Virus record (IMG/VR): IMGVR_UViG_3300048672_000512
Location: 114,049 to 178,048 of that record
Strand: one strand, 5' to 3'
Origin: a virus
DNA length: 64,000 nt
The position numbers were made by a program, and so were the translations under genes. Positions 26,590 to 34,825 of the stretch are shown piece by piece. Position 1 is the stretch's first letter; each line of letters opens with the position of its first letter. The notes beneath the pieces are model-generated. The model worked only from the letters and a program-made list of their open reading frames with translations, was not told the DNA's origin and ran no database searches.

Positions 26590-26624
26590 TTGTTACCTTT
26601 GAAGGTGAATTGATTCTGAGAGAA

Positions 26625-28673
26625 TTACATGCTGCTGCTGAAACGCAGCGGAGCATTGCCTGCAAGAATAGCTTGTGCAGCTTCAACAGCGGAGCTAGTC
26701 TTTGCAGCTGCAGTAACCATACGACCAGAGATGCCACGTTGAGGGCGCAGCAAAGCAGGCGTAGCCGAAGCTGTTGTCATCAGTCGAGACTCAACAGACT
26801 GAAGTTCATCCGAGATGCCATCCGAGCTTTCGTCGGAATCAAAGTCAGATTCAATCTCTTCAGGTTCTTGAGTCATGTCAAGAGAAGCGCGCATATCCTC
26901 ACGGGTCTGCACACTCATTGCTTGCAACTTGGCAGCAACTTCAACGAGGTTACGCGTGTACTCAACACTGCTCTTTTCAAACAAAGCAGCAGCAACGCGT
27001 TGAGGATTCCGAACGCCAACACGTGCAAGTTCCGTTTCAACGGAAGCACGCAGCGGATTCTTATAACCCTTCCAGAAGTCACGAGCAAGACCCGCAGCAG
27101 ACAGAGCAAGACTTTCGGCGAGGATTCGCTTATTAGCCTTTTCCTGCATAGAAGCTTCGAGCTTGATTTCGCGTGCCTTCTTGTTAACAGCAGCCTGAGT
27201 GACAACCGGAACCGTAAGCATACGGAAGCCAAGTTGATTCAAGCCCTTGCGCATACCAGACTTTGCAACCACGCGAGAGGCAGCACGCTGATAAGCACCG
27301 CTTTCAAAGTCAAGATCAGACGAAGCCTGAATCTTGTTGGTAAGCACAGCAATGCTGTTGCAACCCTTGAAAGCAACGATCTTGTTAGCAATGACAGCAA
27401 AAGTAAGATCTTCTTCGCTGTCATCCATGTCCATTGCGTCTGCAATGGTGTCATGCGTCGAATCTTCGTCTTCGATGGTTTCTTCGACCTTTTCGTTTTC
27501 GCTTTCCGGCTCAGAGCTTTCGTCCGAGTCATCAAGGCAAATATCGTCGCCAGAAACAGCATCAGAATTCGATGCAAGATTCACGTCATCATCGTCATCG
27601 GAAATACCAGAAGCGCCGTCAGCGTCTTCAAGTTCACGAGCAACTTCGTCATCAGAGACATCGTCAGATTCAGACGATTCATCGTCATCTTCAACGCCAG
27701 CTTCGATTTCTTCCATTCCTTCAGGAAGGGCGAAAATAAAGTCGTCGTCCGCAGCCGCTTCGATTTCTTCGTTTTCAGTTTCTTCGTCGCAGTCTACGGA
27801 GGCTTCAATATCCTCCATACCTTCCGGCAAAGCAAAAATGAACGAGTCTTCAGCGGCTTCAATGGCATAGCTGCTAATTTGCTTTTGCAGCTGATCGCGT
27901 TCTTGAGCTTGCTTGCGCTCAAGAGCGTGCATCTTGTTCAGGTGTTCTTGATCTTCGTGCTGGTGCTGTTCAAGGTTCTCACCATCTTCGACGCCAGCCT
28001 CAATCTCTTCCATTCCTTCAGGAAGAGCAAAGATGAAGTCATCATCAGCAGCCGCTTCAATCTCTTCGTTTTCAGTTTCGGTTGCGTCTGCGGTGGTGTC
28101 AAACGGCCAGTCAAAGTCACTAGTAGCTTGGACTTTCATCGGGTTCTCACTTTCTACGGTTGCTTGGACATTGTCCAGCAGATCAGTGTCTGCGTTAAGC
28201 GGTTCGACTGAAATGTCGCTGCTATCAAACATATTGCGTCCAGCTGTGATAACCGGAAGCTTTAGTTCGGATCCGCAAACAGAACAGTGGAGTTCACTGG
28301 AAGCTTTAACGTAGCTCTTGTCGATTGTGTTGTGAGAATCACAACTTGAACAATGAACTGCGATAAGCGATGCGTCTGTTACGGACGGAAGTGGCAGGTG
28401 TTGTTCTGTATTTGTTTCTACGTCAGCTGAACCGCAGGTCACGCAAAACGGAGATGAATCCGCAGATGCTGTGATGTGCGTTCCGCAGGAATTGCATTGA
28501 AAGGCGTCTAGCGGGTGGGCCAGAATCGCTTTCGCAGCGTTTTCCTGCTTCAGGAACGACGGGTCACTTGATGCAAAAACAAAGACTGGACTTCCCACCG
28601 ACTTCTCCGCAGCAGCACGAATGCGCAAAGCCTTTTGGCTATTGCTATTCGATTTCCTTGCAGAAAAAGGCAT
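26625..28673 (-). CDS. Acidic repeat protein with two zinc ribbons, possible scaffold
   Basis: 682 residues from ATG 28673 (CTGGAG upstream; a TTG at 28691 is in frame). Two CxxC...CxxC ribbons lie at the N-terminus (FQCNSCGTHI...FCVTCGSAD; VHCSSCDSHN...LHCSVCGSE). The middle is highly acidic, with three copies of FIFALPEGMEEIEAGVED-type repeats and long Asp/Glu runs. The last about 270 residues are helical and Ala-rich, ending in a basic, Ser-rich tail. It is the first gene of the head operon, two genes before the capsid gene. An internal scaffold or core role is plausible by position and charge but is not shown. Confidence 0.6.
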   Translation of the reverse strand: MPFSARKSNSNSQKALRIRAAAEKSVGSPVFVFASSDPSFLKQENAAKAILAHPLDAFQCNSCGTHITASADSSPFCVTCGSADVETNTEQHLPLPSVTDASLIAVHCSSCDSHNTIDKSYVKASSELHCSVCGSELKLPVITAGRNMFDSSDISVEPLNADTDLLDNVQATVESENPMKVQATSDFDWPFDTTADATETENEEIEAAADDDFIFALPEGMEEIEAGVEDGENLEQHQHEDQEHLNKMHALERKQAQERDQLQKQISSYAIEAAEDSFIFALPEGMEDIEASVDCDEETENEEIEAAADDDFIFALPEGMEEIEAGVEDDDESSESDDVSDDEVARELEDADGASGISDDDDDVNLASNSDAVSGDDICLDDSDESSEPESENEKVEETIEDEDSTHDTIADAMDMDDSEEDLTFAVIANKIVAFKGCNSIAVLTNKIQASSDLDFESGAYQRAASRVVAKSGMRKGLNQLGFRMLTVPVVTQAAVNKKAREIKLEASMQEKANKRILAESLALSAAGLARDFWKGYKNPLRASVETELARVGVRNPQRVAAALFEKSSVEYTRNLVEVAAKLQAMSVQTREDMRASLDMTQEPEEIESDFDSDESSDGISDELQSVESRLMTTASATPALLRPQRGISGRMVTAAAKTSSAVEAAQAILAGNAPLRFSSSM

Positions 28674-28709
28674 GAAACAATTCTCCAGCAATAAGCGTTT
28701 TGAAACAAA

Positions 28710-28739
28710 GGAACCCAGTTAGCTGTCTAACTGGGTTCC
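28710..28739. other. Perfect hairpin in the divergent intergenic region
   Basis: GGAACCCAGTTAG pairs with CTAACTGGGTTCC, 13 bp with a 4-nt loop. On the minus strand it is followed by TTTGTTTC. It lies between two divergent operons, so it may insulate them or form part of a leader. Promoters for the two operons must lie near it, but I saw no clear pair of boxes. Confidence 0.8.
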
Positions 28740-28822
28740 GTATGAAAAATGAAGTGCCCACAAACAATGTGAAAGTCACTAGTGTGGACACTAAAGTCAA
28801 CGCAACTACTGGAGATATTGAT

Positions 28823-29257
28823 ATGACTGTTATTGCATGGGACGGAGAAACACTAGCGGCAGACAGAATGGCACTAGTTGGTAACGTCGGAATGCCGACT
28901 TGCAAAATTGAAGTGTTTCAAGGTGACCTACTTGCTATCACCGGTGACATAGCTTATTGCAATTCAGTAAAACGCTGGTACAAAAGCGATGGTGCGATAT
29001 CTGACTACCCAAGACCGGTAGATGCAGATTCCACAGGGAGACTTATAGTGATACGTAAGGAAGGAGTCTATGAGTATGAGTCAGGACCAGATCCAACCGT
29101 CTTGCGTACTTCTAGATATGCTAGAGGCTCTGGCAGAGACTTTGCACTTACGGCAATGCACCTCGGTAAAAGCGCAGAAGATGCTGTGCGTATAACTTGC
29201 GAACTGTGTACCGACTGTGGTCTGGGTGTGGACTCTATCCGCGCTCCGTGGCTCTGA
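28823..29257 (+). CDS. Proteasome-like Ntn hydrolase
   Basis: 144 residues. Start chosen at ATG 28823 (ACTGGAG upstream), which puts Thr2 next to Met1: MTVIAWDGETLAADRMALVG. This matches proteasome-beta/HslV-like phage proteins, where Thr is the nucleophile after Met removal. Further family marks are KIEVFQGDLLAITGDI (GD loop), GSGRDFALTAMHLGKSAEDA and VRITCELCTDCG. It may be a peptidase or an inactive fold relative; substrate unknown. An in-frame ATG at 28700 would bury the Thr and lies in the hairpin region. Confidence 0.75.
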   Translation: MTVIAWDGETLAADRMALVGNVGMPTCKIEVFQGDLLAITGDIAYCNSVKRWYKSDGAISDYPRPVDADSTGRLIVIRKEGVYEYESGPDPTVLRTSRYARGSGRDFALTAMHLGKSAEDAVRITCELCTDCGLGVDSIRAPWL

Positions 29258-29287
29258 TTTTTTACTTAAACTACTGGAGATATTGAA

Positions 29288-29857
29288 ATGGAATTTGTCA
29301 GCAACGCAGCACGTACCCCACGAGTCTTTCGCATTCATCAGCGTACGAAAGAAAACAGCGCCATGTGTGTAGAAGTTGTCTACAACAAGGGTGAAGAACG
29401 TCAGGTTGACCGGCTGGTGGAAAGCAGAGAAGCCCCGACCTTGGAAGAAGTTCTGGAATGGGCGGTGCAGCAACGCGCAATTCTTGTCGGCCGTTCTGCA
29501 AAGACACCGTCTCAAGTTCGAGAACTTGAGTTTCAGTTGCCGATTGGCAAGTATCCGTTCTCTCTTGAGCGAACTTCTCACTATGTGACAGCTGCAATTC
29601 AGAACTTCTATCCTCACGTTTTTGAGCAGCGTCAGTATCGAATTCGCATTCGACTTCAAGCGTCAAAAGATTCCAACGGACCTGCTACCGTGCTTTTCAA
29701 TCATGACAACTATCAGGAGCAACTGGAGGCCGAAGTTACAGGTGTAACAAAACCTCTTGGGCGTCGCTATCGTGATGCTGCAAAGTACGTGGAGGAACGC
29801 ACGTTGTGGGGCGTTCCTGTATCGGTTTGCACTCTAGATACTGGAAGCCTCAAGTAA
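29288..29857 (+). CDS. Hypothetical protein, 189 aa
   Basis: Starts MEFVSNAARTPRVFRIHQRT; mixed alpha/beta with basic stretches, no domain recognised. Its leader CTACTGGAGATATTGA also precedes the Ntn hydrolase gene. A terminator follows 22 nt after its stop, so the two genes form a short operon. Confidence 0.75.
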   Translation: MEFVSNAARTPRVFRIHQRTKENSAMCVEVVYNKGEERQVDRLVESREAPTLEEVLEWAVQQRAILVGRSAKTPSQVRELEFQLPIGKYPFSLERTSHYVTAAIQNFYPHVFEQRQYRIRIRLQASKDSNGPATVLFNHDNYQEQLEAEVTGVTKPLGRRYRDAAKYVEERTLWGVPVSVCTLDTGSLK

Positions 29858-29879
29858 GAAACGCACCCATGCTACGGTC

Positions 29880-29903
29880 ACAACCCCCTGAATAGGGGGT
29901 TGT
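29880..29903 (+). terminator. Intrinsic terminator
   Basis: ACAACCCCCT pairs with AGGGGGTTGT around GAAT. The T-run is weak. The -35 box of the next promoter overlaps its right arm. Confidence 0.65.
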
Positions 29904-29958
29904 TCGGTTATGTGTAACATGGGTAAACTGAAGGTGCGGGTAGCAAACTACCCGGCAC
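29900..29958 (+). promoter_or_regulatory. Phage promoter with 5' leader stem-loop (1)
   Basis: TTGTTC, 18-nt spacer, TAAACT, then GAAGGTGCGGGTAG. The expected transcript begins near a hairpin GGGTAG-caaa-CTACCC (29938-29953). It drives the secreted-protein gene at 30098. Confidence 0.6.
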
Positions 29959-30017
29959 ACGAAGCCCCAAACAGAACTTGCTGGTTTGCGGGCTGCTCTT
30001 ACCAAGTAAAGCGAGTG

Positions 30018-30056
30018 CATCGCCTGAGGGTTTCAGAAAAGGAACCCTTTGCGATG
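30018..30056 (+). ncRNA. 39-nt two-helix RNA element, copy 1
   Basis: Outer helix CATCGC/GCGATG, asymmetric loop CTG against TT, inner helix AGGGTTTC/GGAACCCT, hexaloop AGAAAA. The same architecture at 35158-35196 has a different but paired outer helix. It lies in the leader of the secreted-protein gene. Confidence 0.7.
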
Positions 30057-30097
30057 TGTTTGATAGCACATCCTTTGTAGTTTAATCGGGGATTTTC

Positions 30098-30808
30098 ATG
30101 AAGACTCTTTTCGTCTCTAGCGTTGTTCTTTTTGCGGCTTCGGTTTCGGCTGCACCGACGATGAATGGAAATGCAGTGAACAAGGCTTACGTCAGCGGTA
30201 ATTCTTCTGCACACGCAGCAACTAGCGGACCTAGCGGTTTCAGCTACAGCCTTGCGGAAGGCAGGAACGCAGCAACCGCAAACGGAAGTCTTGCCGTTTC
30301 AGAAGTTGGCGGTGTCGGTGGTATCGACTTTTCTGGAAACGTCAAAACCAGCAGCAGCGGTTACGCATTCAACATCGCATCGGAGGGAAGCACAGGTAGT
30401 GCATCACTGACCGGATTGTCAACCGGCTACGTGAAGCTCGGAACTGAATACTATGGTGATGGTCAATGGGTGATCGGCGGTGGATCTGCGGATGCTGGCT
30501 ACTACAGCAACACGAAAGGTGCAACGGTCAACATTGCTGCACAGATGAATAGTGGAGGTCAAGCAAGCGCAGAAGGAGAATTCAAATTCTCAGGTACGGG
30601 TCGCGTAGCTGGAAACTACACAAACCCGACGGGAACAAACCTGACTTCTCAAGTGACAGGAACAGTTGACACTTCGCACAGCTCAGCTGCTACCGTGAAC
30701 ACCGGAACGGTTACGGTTGACAGCAAGCAGCTGACAGCTGCGCAAACGCTGACATCGGTAAGCGACGGGGTTGCACAGGCATGGGCTGAACTGGACGATC
30801 CGCGCTAA
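30098..30808 (+). CDS. Secreted Gly/Ser/Ala-rich protein
   Basis: 236 residues with a clear signal peptide: MKT, a hydrophobic core and a likely cleavage after VSA at residue 18. The mature part is rich in Gly, Ser, Ala, Thr and Asn with short beta repeats (GSLAVSEVGGVGGIDFSGNV and similar), resembling a surface or periplasmic beta-repeat protein. It has its own leader with promoter and structured RNA element, and is followed by an exported OmpA-domain gene under a separate promoter. Export from infected cells points to envelope modification, for instance superinfection exclusion. That role is inference. Confidence 0.7.
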   Translation: MKTLFVSSVVLFAASVSAAPTMNGNAVNKAYVSGNSSAHAATSGPSGFSYSLAEGRNAATANGSLAVSEVGGVGGIDFSGNVKTSSSGYAFNIASEGSTGSASLTGLSTGYVKLGTEYYGDGQWVIGGGSADAGYYSNTKGATVNIAAQMNSGGQASAEGEFKFSGTGRVAGNYTNPTGTNLTSQVTGTVDTSHSSAATVNTGTVTVDSKQLTAAQTLTSVSDGVAQAWAELDDPR

Positions 30809-30826
30809 GACATAGCTTAGCAAGTT

Positions 30827-30909
30827 GTTACAAACTGTTACACTTTAGTTCTTGACAGAACGGGTGTAACAGTTTTAGACTGAAATCGCGGGTAGCGCGA
30901 TTCGCTACC
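30827..30909 (+). promoter_or_regulatory. Phage promoter with dyad and leader stem-loop (2)
   Basis: Upstream box GTTACAAACTGTTACAC, TTGACA at 30852-30857, 18-nt spacer, TAGACT at 30876-30881. CTGTTACAC and GTGTAACAG form a dyad spanning the -35 box. A leader hairpin GGTAGCG/CGCTACC follows at 30891-30909. It drives the OmpA-domain gene. Confidence 0.75.
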
Positions 30910-30940
30910 AAAACGCTTAAAGCGCCTTGAGGTAATATCC

Positions 30941-31870
30941 ATGAACTCGAAGATCATTGCAGCGGCTGTCCTTTCTCTGTTTGCGGTTTCTGCTTATGCT
31001 GCAGATACGCTTTCCAACGGGACAGCTGTTGACAGTAAGGGTGAAGCAACCGCGAACAACACCGGAGTTGAGAACGGTCTGACGCAGAATTCACGTTCAA
31101 CCACCAACATGTTCAACTTTCCGCAAGCTGTGCAACCTGGCATGGTTGCAGGAAACACGCGATGCACAAATCATGGAGTCAATTCGTACGGGATTTTGTG
31201 GAATCTGGTTTCCTTTTCCAACCCGGAACACTTGAAGGACGCGGACTGCGATGTCGGCGAAGATATCAAGTACCTGACTATCACCTGCCAATTCAAGACA
31301 GCTGCAGACCTGTTGACGCTGCACCTCAACAAGAAGTATCCAGACTTGCATGCAGTGACTGCAGACGGTTCTACAAACCTGAAGTTGGAAGACTGCTTCA
31401 AGAAACAGGTTGCAGTACCGCAAGCGCCGATCACGGTCGCGCCGCAACCAGAAGCAAAGATTGAAGTTCGCAAGGAAACGGTGGTGGAGCGCATTGTTTC
31501 CAAGACAATAATGCTGGATGCTGGTGCGATGTTTCATTCGGCCAAAGACACGCTACAACCTGAAGCTGTGTCATATCTGAAAAGCAAGCTTGCCGTTCTT
31601 GCAAACTTGAAGAATGTGAAGGTTGTACGTATTCATGGGCATACCGACGATGTCGGTTCTCTGCAATACAATCAGAAACTCTCGGAGCGTCGAGCGCAAA
31701 CGGCCGCTGCAATTCTTCGCAGCCTGGGTTTTGAAGTGTCACCCGAAGTAGTTGTCGGCTACGGAAAAACGCGTCCAGTCGTCACCAACGACTCTGAAAC
31801 GGGTCGCGCAATGAATCGGCGTGTCGAGATAGAAGTGACTGGTTCCGAAACGGTGTCGGAAACCAAGTAA
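30941..31870 (+). CDS. Exported protein with C-terminal OmpA domain
   Basis: 309 residues. The signal peptide ends after AYA at residue 20. Residues 25-165 are unrecognised, with five Cys in the mature part. A Val/Pro/Glu hinge leads to an OmpA-C domain from about 185: MLDAGAMFHSAKDTLQ, then VVRIHGHTDDVGSLQYNQKL, SERRAQTAAAILRSLG, and the end motif AMNRRVEIEV. OmpA-C domains bind peptidoglycan in the periplasm. Phage-encoded versions are uncommon. It may stabilise or remodel the envelope of the infected cell. A terminator follows directly. Confidence 0.85.
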   Translation: MNSKIIAAAVLSLFAVSAYAADTLSNGTAVDSKGEATANNTGVENGLTQNSRSTTNMFNFPQAVQPGMVAGNTRCTNHGVNSYGILWNLVSFSNPEHLKDADCDVGEDIKYLTITCQFKTAADLLTLHLNKKYPDLHAVTADGSTNLKLEDCFKKQVAVPQAPITVAPQPEAKIEVRKETVVERIVSKTIMLDAGAMFHSAKDTLQPEAVSYLKSKLAVLANLKNVKVVRIHGHTDDVGSLQYNQKLSERRAQTAAAILRSLGFEVSPEVVVGYGKTRPVVTNDSETGRAMNRRVEIEVTGSETVSETK

Positions 31871-31878
31871 GGAAACCA

Positions 31879-31900
31879 ACGGGGACTCTAGAGTCCCCGT
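31879..31900 (+). terminator. Intrinsic terminator
   Basis: ACGGGGACTC pairs with GAGTCCCCGT, followed by TCTCTTT. It lies 8 nt after the OmpA-domain stop. The next gene starts only 18 nt later, so it may be a leaky or regulated stop. Confidence 0.75.
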
Positions 31901-31917
31901 TCTCTTTAGGAGTACAA

Positions 31918-32133
31918 ATGGCAAAGCAACAAGAGCTTCCCGGTGATATTGAAATCAGTATCAAGCTTACCGGCAACCTTTCTGCCTTCAACTACATTCG
32001 TGATGCCTTAGCTGAGCGCCCGTATAGAGAAGTAAAGCTTCTGGTGGCAGCGCTTGAAGCCTCCATTCAGGAGGGAATTGCAAAAGCAACGTCCAAGACA
32101 GCAGATCAAATCTTTGGTGAAGGTGCACAATGA
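31918..32133 (+). CDS. Hypothetical protein, 71 aa
   Basis: Starts MAKQQELPGDIEISIKLTGN after AGGAG. One beta strand pair then a helical, Ala-rich end. Overlaps the next start by 4 nt (ATGA). Unknown. Confidence 0.7.
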   Translation: MAKQQELPGDIEISIKLTGNLSAFNYIRDALAERPYREVKLLVAALEASIQEGIAKATSKTADQIFGEGAQ

Positions 32134-32324
32134 AAGCTTCAGTCAGCATCAGCATTGAATTCCGCGAACTTCCAATGGAAAAGGAAAGGGCTGCCGAGAT
32201 CATCATGCGTACCCTGCAGCAACTAGCAGGAGGTGTGAACTCGCAAAACGAACACCTGAAGATTCGTTCTCTTTCTCGCATTGAAGTCTTGCGCCAATTG
32301 GAGCTGCACGGCAAGGGCGACTGA
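32130..32324 (+). CDS. Hypothetical protein, 64 aa
   Basis: Starts MKASVSISIEFRELPMEKER. Like the previous gene it opens with a short beta segment then helices. The ATGA overlap suggests coupled translation and perhaps a complex. Unknown. Confidence 0.65.
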   Translation: MKASVSISIEFRELPMEKERAAEIIMRTLQQLAGGVNSQNEHLKIRSLSRIEVLRQLELHGKGD

Positions 32325-32367
32325 CACGGTGTCAGCAAGTTAGCAGAGCAACCTGAGGAAATACATC

Positions 32368-32937
32368 ATGAAGATTATTGAGAACTGCAAGCTTCCGTCA
32401 CTGAAGCGACTGCAGAAGGGTGCAATGTTTCAGGAAATCAATGCTGCGTTCAAGGAAGATCCTGTTTGGAAGACTCATGGAGCTGCAGGTCACATAGCAG
32501 TCACAAGACGCAAGGATCCATTGGTTGCCAAGATACTTGCACGCTTGCCTTCTTGGTGTCATGACGTTACGTGCATGCTGGTTGCGGACTTTGCCTGGCC
32601 GCATACAGACCTCTTCTGGAAAGACAAGTATATCTTTACACTGGTGCTTGAAGGAAACCACCAATTCATTGATGCGAAGTACAACCTTGCAGAGAGTAAA
32701 GGTACGCAGCCGAGTGTATGGGCAAACGGCTGCAGCACAGACAGGGGCTCTATCTTTGTTGTAGACCCAAGAGTCATGCATTGGCTAAAGCCGATAGACT
32801 CTATGGTAGACGACATCTTTGTGTCTCTGCAGTGGGAGGTTGACAGAAAGAATGCAGCGGAGTTTGCACGCAACCTATTGCAGGCTTGTGGTGGAACACA
32901 CTGCGAGAACTCACGGTATTCAAAGTGGTTTGAGTAA
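32368..32937 (+). CDS. Possible 2OG-Fe(II) oxygenase-like protein
   Basis: 189 residues. FAWPHTDLFWKDKYIFTLVL supplies an H79-x-D81 pair and SIFVVDPRVMHWLKP a distal H138 (with Arg135), the metal-binding pattern of the double-stranded beta-helix oxygenases. Between them are beta strands and LEGNHQFIDAKYN. The helical N-terminus is unrecognised. If active it would hydroxylate a substrate using 2-oxoglutarate and iron. The match is short, so this is tentative. Ribosome site CTGAGGAAA. Confidence 0.5.
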   Translation: MKIIENCKLPSLKRLQKGAMFQEINAAFKEDPVWKTHGAAGHIAVTRRKDPLVAKILARLPSWCHDVTCMLVADFAWPHTDLFWKDKYIFTLVLEGNHQFIDAKYNLAESKGTQPSVWANGCSTDRGSIFVVDPRVMHWLKPIDSMVDDIFVSLQWEVDRKNAAEFARNLLQACGGTHCENSRYSKWFE

Positions 32938-32948
32938 AGGAGAAAGCT

Positions 32949-33200
32949 ATGAAAGCGAAGAGAAGGACAGACGACGCGCAACGGCTGGAAGCACCAATTC
33001 TAAAACCGATTCCGGTAATGCGACCGTATCGAGTTGTTGTCTACATGAAGCATGAAGACAAACAACGTGTTGAGCTTATGCACTGTCACCCGACAGTGTT
33101 TTATTCAAAGCTTGAAATGAGCCTTGTAGCTATCGGCTATACCAAGCAAATGGCAGCTGAAGCTTACGAGAAAATCTCTGAAGAACTTGTTGGAGATTGA
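32949..33200 (+). CDS. Hypothetical protein, 83 aa
   Basis: Starts MKAKRRTDDAQRLEAPILKP after AAAGGAGAAAG. Basic N-terminus, then a small alpha/beta part (RVVVYMKHEDKQRVELMH). Unknown. The next gene starts 2 nt on. Confidence 0.65.
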   Translation: MKAKRRTDDAQRLEAPILKPIPVMRPYRVVVYMKHEDKQRVELMHCHPTVFYSKLEMSLVAIGYTKQMAAEAYEKISEELVGD

Positions 33201-33201
33201 A

Positions 33202-33474
33202 ATGTCTTTCCTACGCCTGATCGAACTTGCAGAACGCAACATTGAAGAGCTGGAGTCTCACGCTATTGCACACATGCCCACCATGAAGGCTGGTGTCAGC
33301 CATAGCGTGCTTATCAGCAATCAGAAGCAAATTCTGCAAGAGTTGAAGCAAAAGCTGACGGCTCTTGTTGACAGTGCAGAAGTAGCAACCGTCGCTACGC
33401 AACAGGAACCGAAAGTTGATCAGCAGAACTTCGAGCTTATTGATGAACAACTCACAGAAGAAGTCCACCCGTAA
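33202..33474 (+). CDS. Hypothetical helical protein, 90 aa
   Basis: Start set at ATG 33202 (TTGGAGATTGAA upstream) rather than an in-frame start inside the previous gene. Mostly helical, Glu/Gln-rich, likely coiled coil (IELAERNIEELESHAIAHMP; QKQILQELKQKLTALVD). Unknown. Confidence 0.65.
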   Translation: MSFLRLIELAERNIEELESHAIAHMPTMKAGVSHSVLISNQKQILQELKQKLTALVDSAEVATVATQQEPKVDQQNFELIDEQLTEEVHP

Positions 33475-33655
33475 GCGTTCAAAGATTCCAGAGTACATCA
33501 TGCCATTCGACAAGCGTGTGTTCTACTTCGGAGTCTTTGAATCGCAAATTGTACAGCGGCGTGTTGACGCGTCTGACAAGTCGGTTCCTCAATTGCACAA
33601 CCATGTGCGTGCGCCGAACTCGGTGTTTGACCAAGAAAGAATGACATGCGTGTAA
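33443..33655 (+). CDS. Hypothetical small protein, about 70 aa
   Basis: Start uncertain: ATG 33443 overlaps the previous gene by 32 nt; ATG 33500 would give 51 residues. KRVFYFGVFESQIVQRRVD followed by a polar end. No strong ribosome site for either start. It overlaps the next gene by 10 nt. Unknown. Confidence 0.5.
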   Translation: MNNSQKKSTRKRSKIPEYIMPFDKRVFYFGVFESQIVQRRVDASDKSVPQLHNHVRAPNSVFDQERMTCV

Positions 33656-33918
33656 ACCAAGCAGAAGGTATTGCAACCGACACAAACTTTCAATACCTGA
33701 ATCCACTTACGCATACACCGCCGCTCGGCGTCAAGATAAACATTCTGACAATCGGCGGCGTGAACATTCAGGGGATGTGGCCTTCAGCATGGAAGGAAGC
33801 CACATCCCCTGAAATCGCTTGGGCGCCTCTTCTTTCTACACCAGCGTGGGCAAAGAAGAAGATATATGATCGTTATGTCAACAGCGAGAAGAAATCATGT
33901 CAGTCTCAATGCGAGTAG
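33646..33918 (+). CDS. Hypothetical protein, 90 aa
   Basis: Starts MRVNQAEGIATDTNFQYLNP. Contains a Trp/Pro-rich middle (GMWPSAWKEATSPEIAWAPL). The coding sequence includes a hairpin (CAGGGGATGTGGCC against GGCCACATCCCCTG, about 33770-33811). It overlaps the next gene by 22 nt. Unknown. Confidence 0.55.
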   Translation: MRVNQAEGIATDTNFQYLNPLTHTPPLGVKINILTIGGVNIQGMWPSAWKEATSPEIAWAPLLSTPAWAKKKIYDRYVNSEKKSCQSQCE

Positions 33919-34547
33919 GTATCGACTTCAACTGCAACCTGTACATGAATCTGGCGGGTGACGACTCTAGTATTAGTCTTGTTGGCTACCAGTTTCCGCT
34001 TCCTTTTGCAGTGCAAGAGGCTATTCTGTGCTATAAAGACCTTTCGACGATTGTTGTGTCAAGGGTACTTGATATTCTCAAGGAGGACATGGGTATCGTA
34101 AGCGCGGACAGTGACCACAAAGCAGACGAACCTGAGGCTGCCGGTTTTGAACTAGGCGAGTGGTTGAAGCTAAATAGAGAGGAACTTCTTTTCTGTGCCA
34201 AGGAACTCAGTAGCATTGCTGTTGACGGAAAGCTGGAAACTGCAGCGCTTGAGTCGGAATGCGATTCATGCTGTTCTGAAGTGATGCAGGACATACGAAC
34301 GCTTAGTTCCCATGTTCGCAACAATGACGGCAGTCCTAATGTTGTCTTTCCGAACGCGGTAGCAGAGTACCAGCGGCTACTAAACAGGCTCAACCGCTGG
34401 CAAGAACTTGTAATGGAGCTTGGTAAGTTGGAGGGTAAAGTTCATCAAGACAATCGCGCCTTTCAAATCAGACTACTAAGTGTAGCTAGTGACAGGCTTA
34501 TCGAACTTCGCTCAATCATGCGTATTACAGAAGGAGAAACAAAATGA
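33897..34547 (+). CDS. Hypothetical protein, 216 aa
   Basis: Starts MSVSMRVGIDFNCNLYMNLA. Alpha-rich, with a Cys cluster (ESECDSCCSEV, residues about 119-129) and helical C-terminal half. Overlaps the next start by 4 nt (ATGA). An in-frame ATG four codons on is also possible. No domain recognised. Confidence 0.65.
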   Translation: MSVSMRVGIDFNCNLYMNLAGDDSSISLVGYQFPLPFAVQEAILCYKDLSTIVVSRVLDILKEDMGIVSADSDHKADEPEAAGFELGEWLKLNREELLFCAKELSSIAVDGKLETAALESECDSCCSEVMQDIRTLSSHVRNNDGSPNVVFPNAVAEYQRLLNRLNRWQELVMELGKLEGKVHQDNRAFQIRLLSVASDRLIELRSIMRITEGETK

Positions 34548-34771
34548 CACCAGAAGAGCGTATGCAACTCATTGATCAGTTGAATCGATCTTTTGAGGCT
34601 GCCCCGCAGTGGGTTAAGGTAGCTGCAAAACATGCAATCGGTTACCCAGAGGCGAACCCGGAAACCGGGAAGCCATTCGGAAGCTTCAAAGAAGTTCTTG
34701 AAGCTGCTGCGGATAGCACACTAGAAATGCTGCGTGACGACTTTGACGACAATGGTGACTTGATTTACTAG
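34544..34771 (+). CDS. Hypothetical acidic protein, 75 aa
   Basis: MTPEERMQLIDQLNRSFEAA with an acidic C-terminus (LRDDFDDNGDLIY). Preceded by GAAGGAGAAAC. Last gene before a strong terminator. Unknown. Confidence 0.7.
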   Translation: MTPEERMQLIDQLNRSFEAAPQWVKVAAKHAIGYPEANPETGKPFGSFKEVLEAAADSTLEMLRDDFDDNGDLIY

Positions 34772-34777
34772 TCAGTA

Positions 34778-34815
34778 CAAACCCCACTATCTACTTGCTA
34801 GGTACGTGGGGTTTG
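34778..34815 (+). terminator. Intrinsic terminator
   Basis: CAAACCCCAC pairs with GTGGGGTTTG across an 18-nt loop; GTCGCTTCTGC follows, a tail also seen after the terminators at 17855 and 43688. Confidence 0.75.
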
Positions 34816-34825
34816 TCGCTTCTGC

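Noticed and set aside
26610-28211. Plus-strand open frame of 533 codons
   Set aside because: Antisense to the acidic repeat protein. Its length follows from the codon bias of that gene (Asp/Glu codons read backwards give few stops); no ribosome site or domain.
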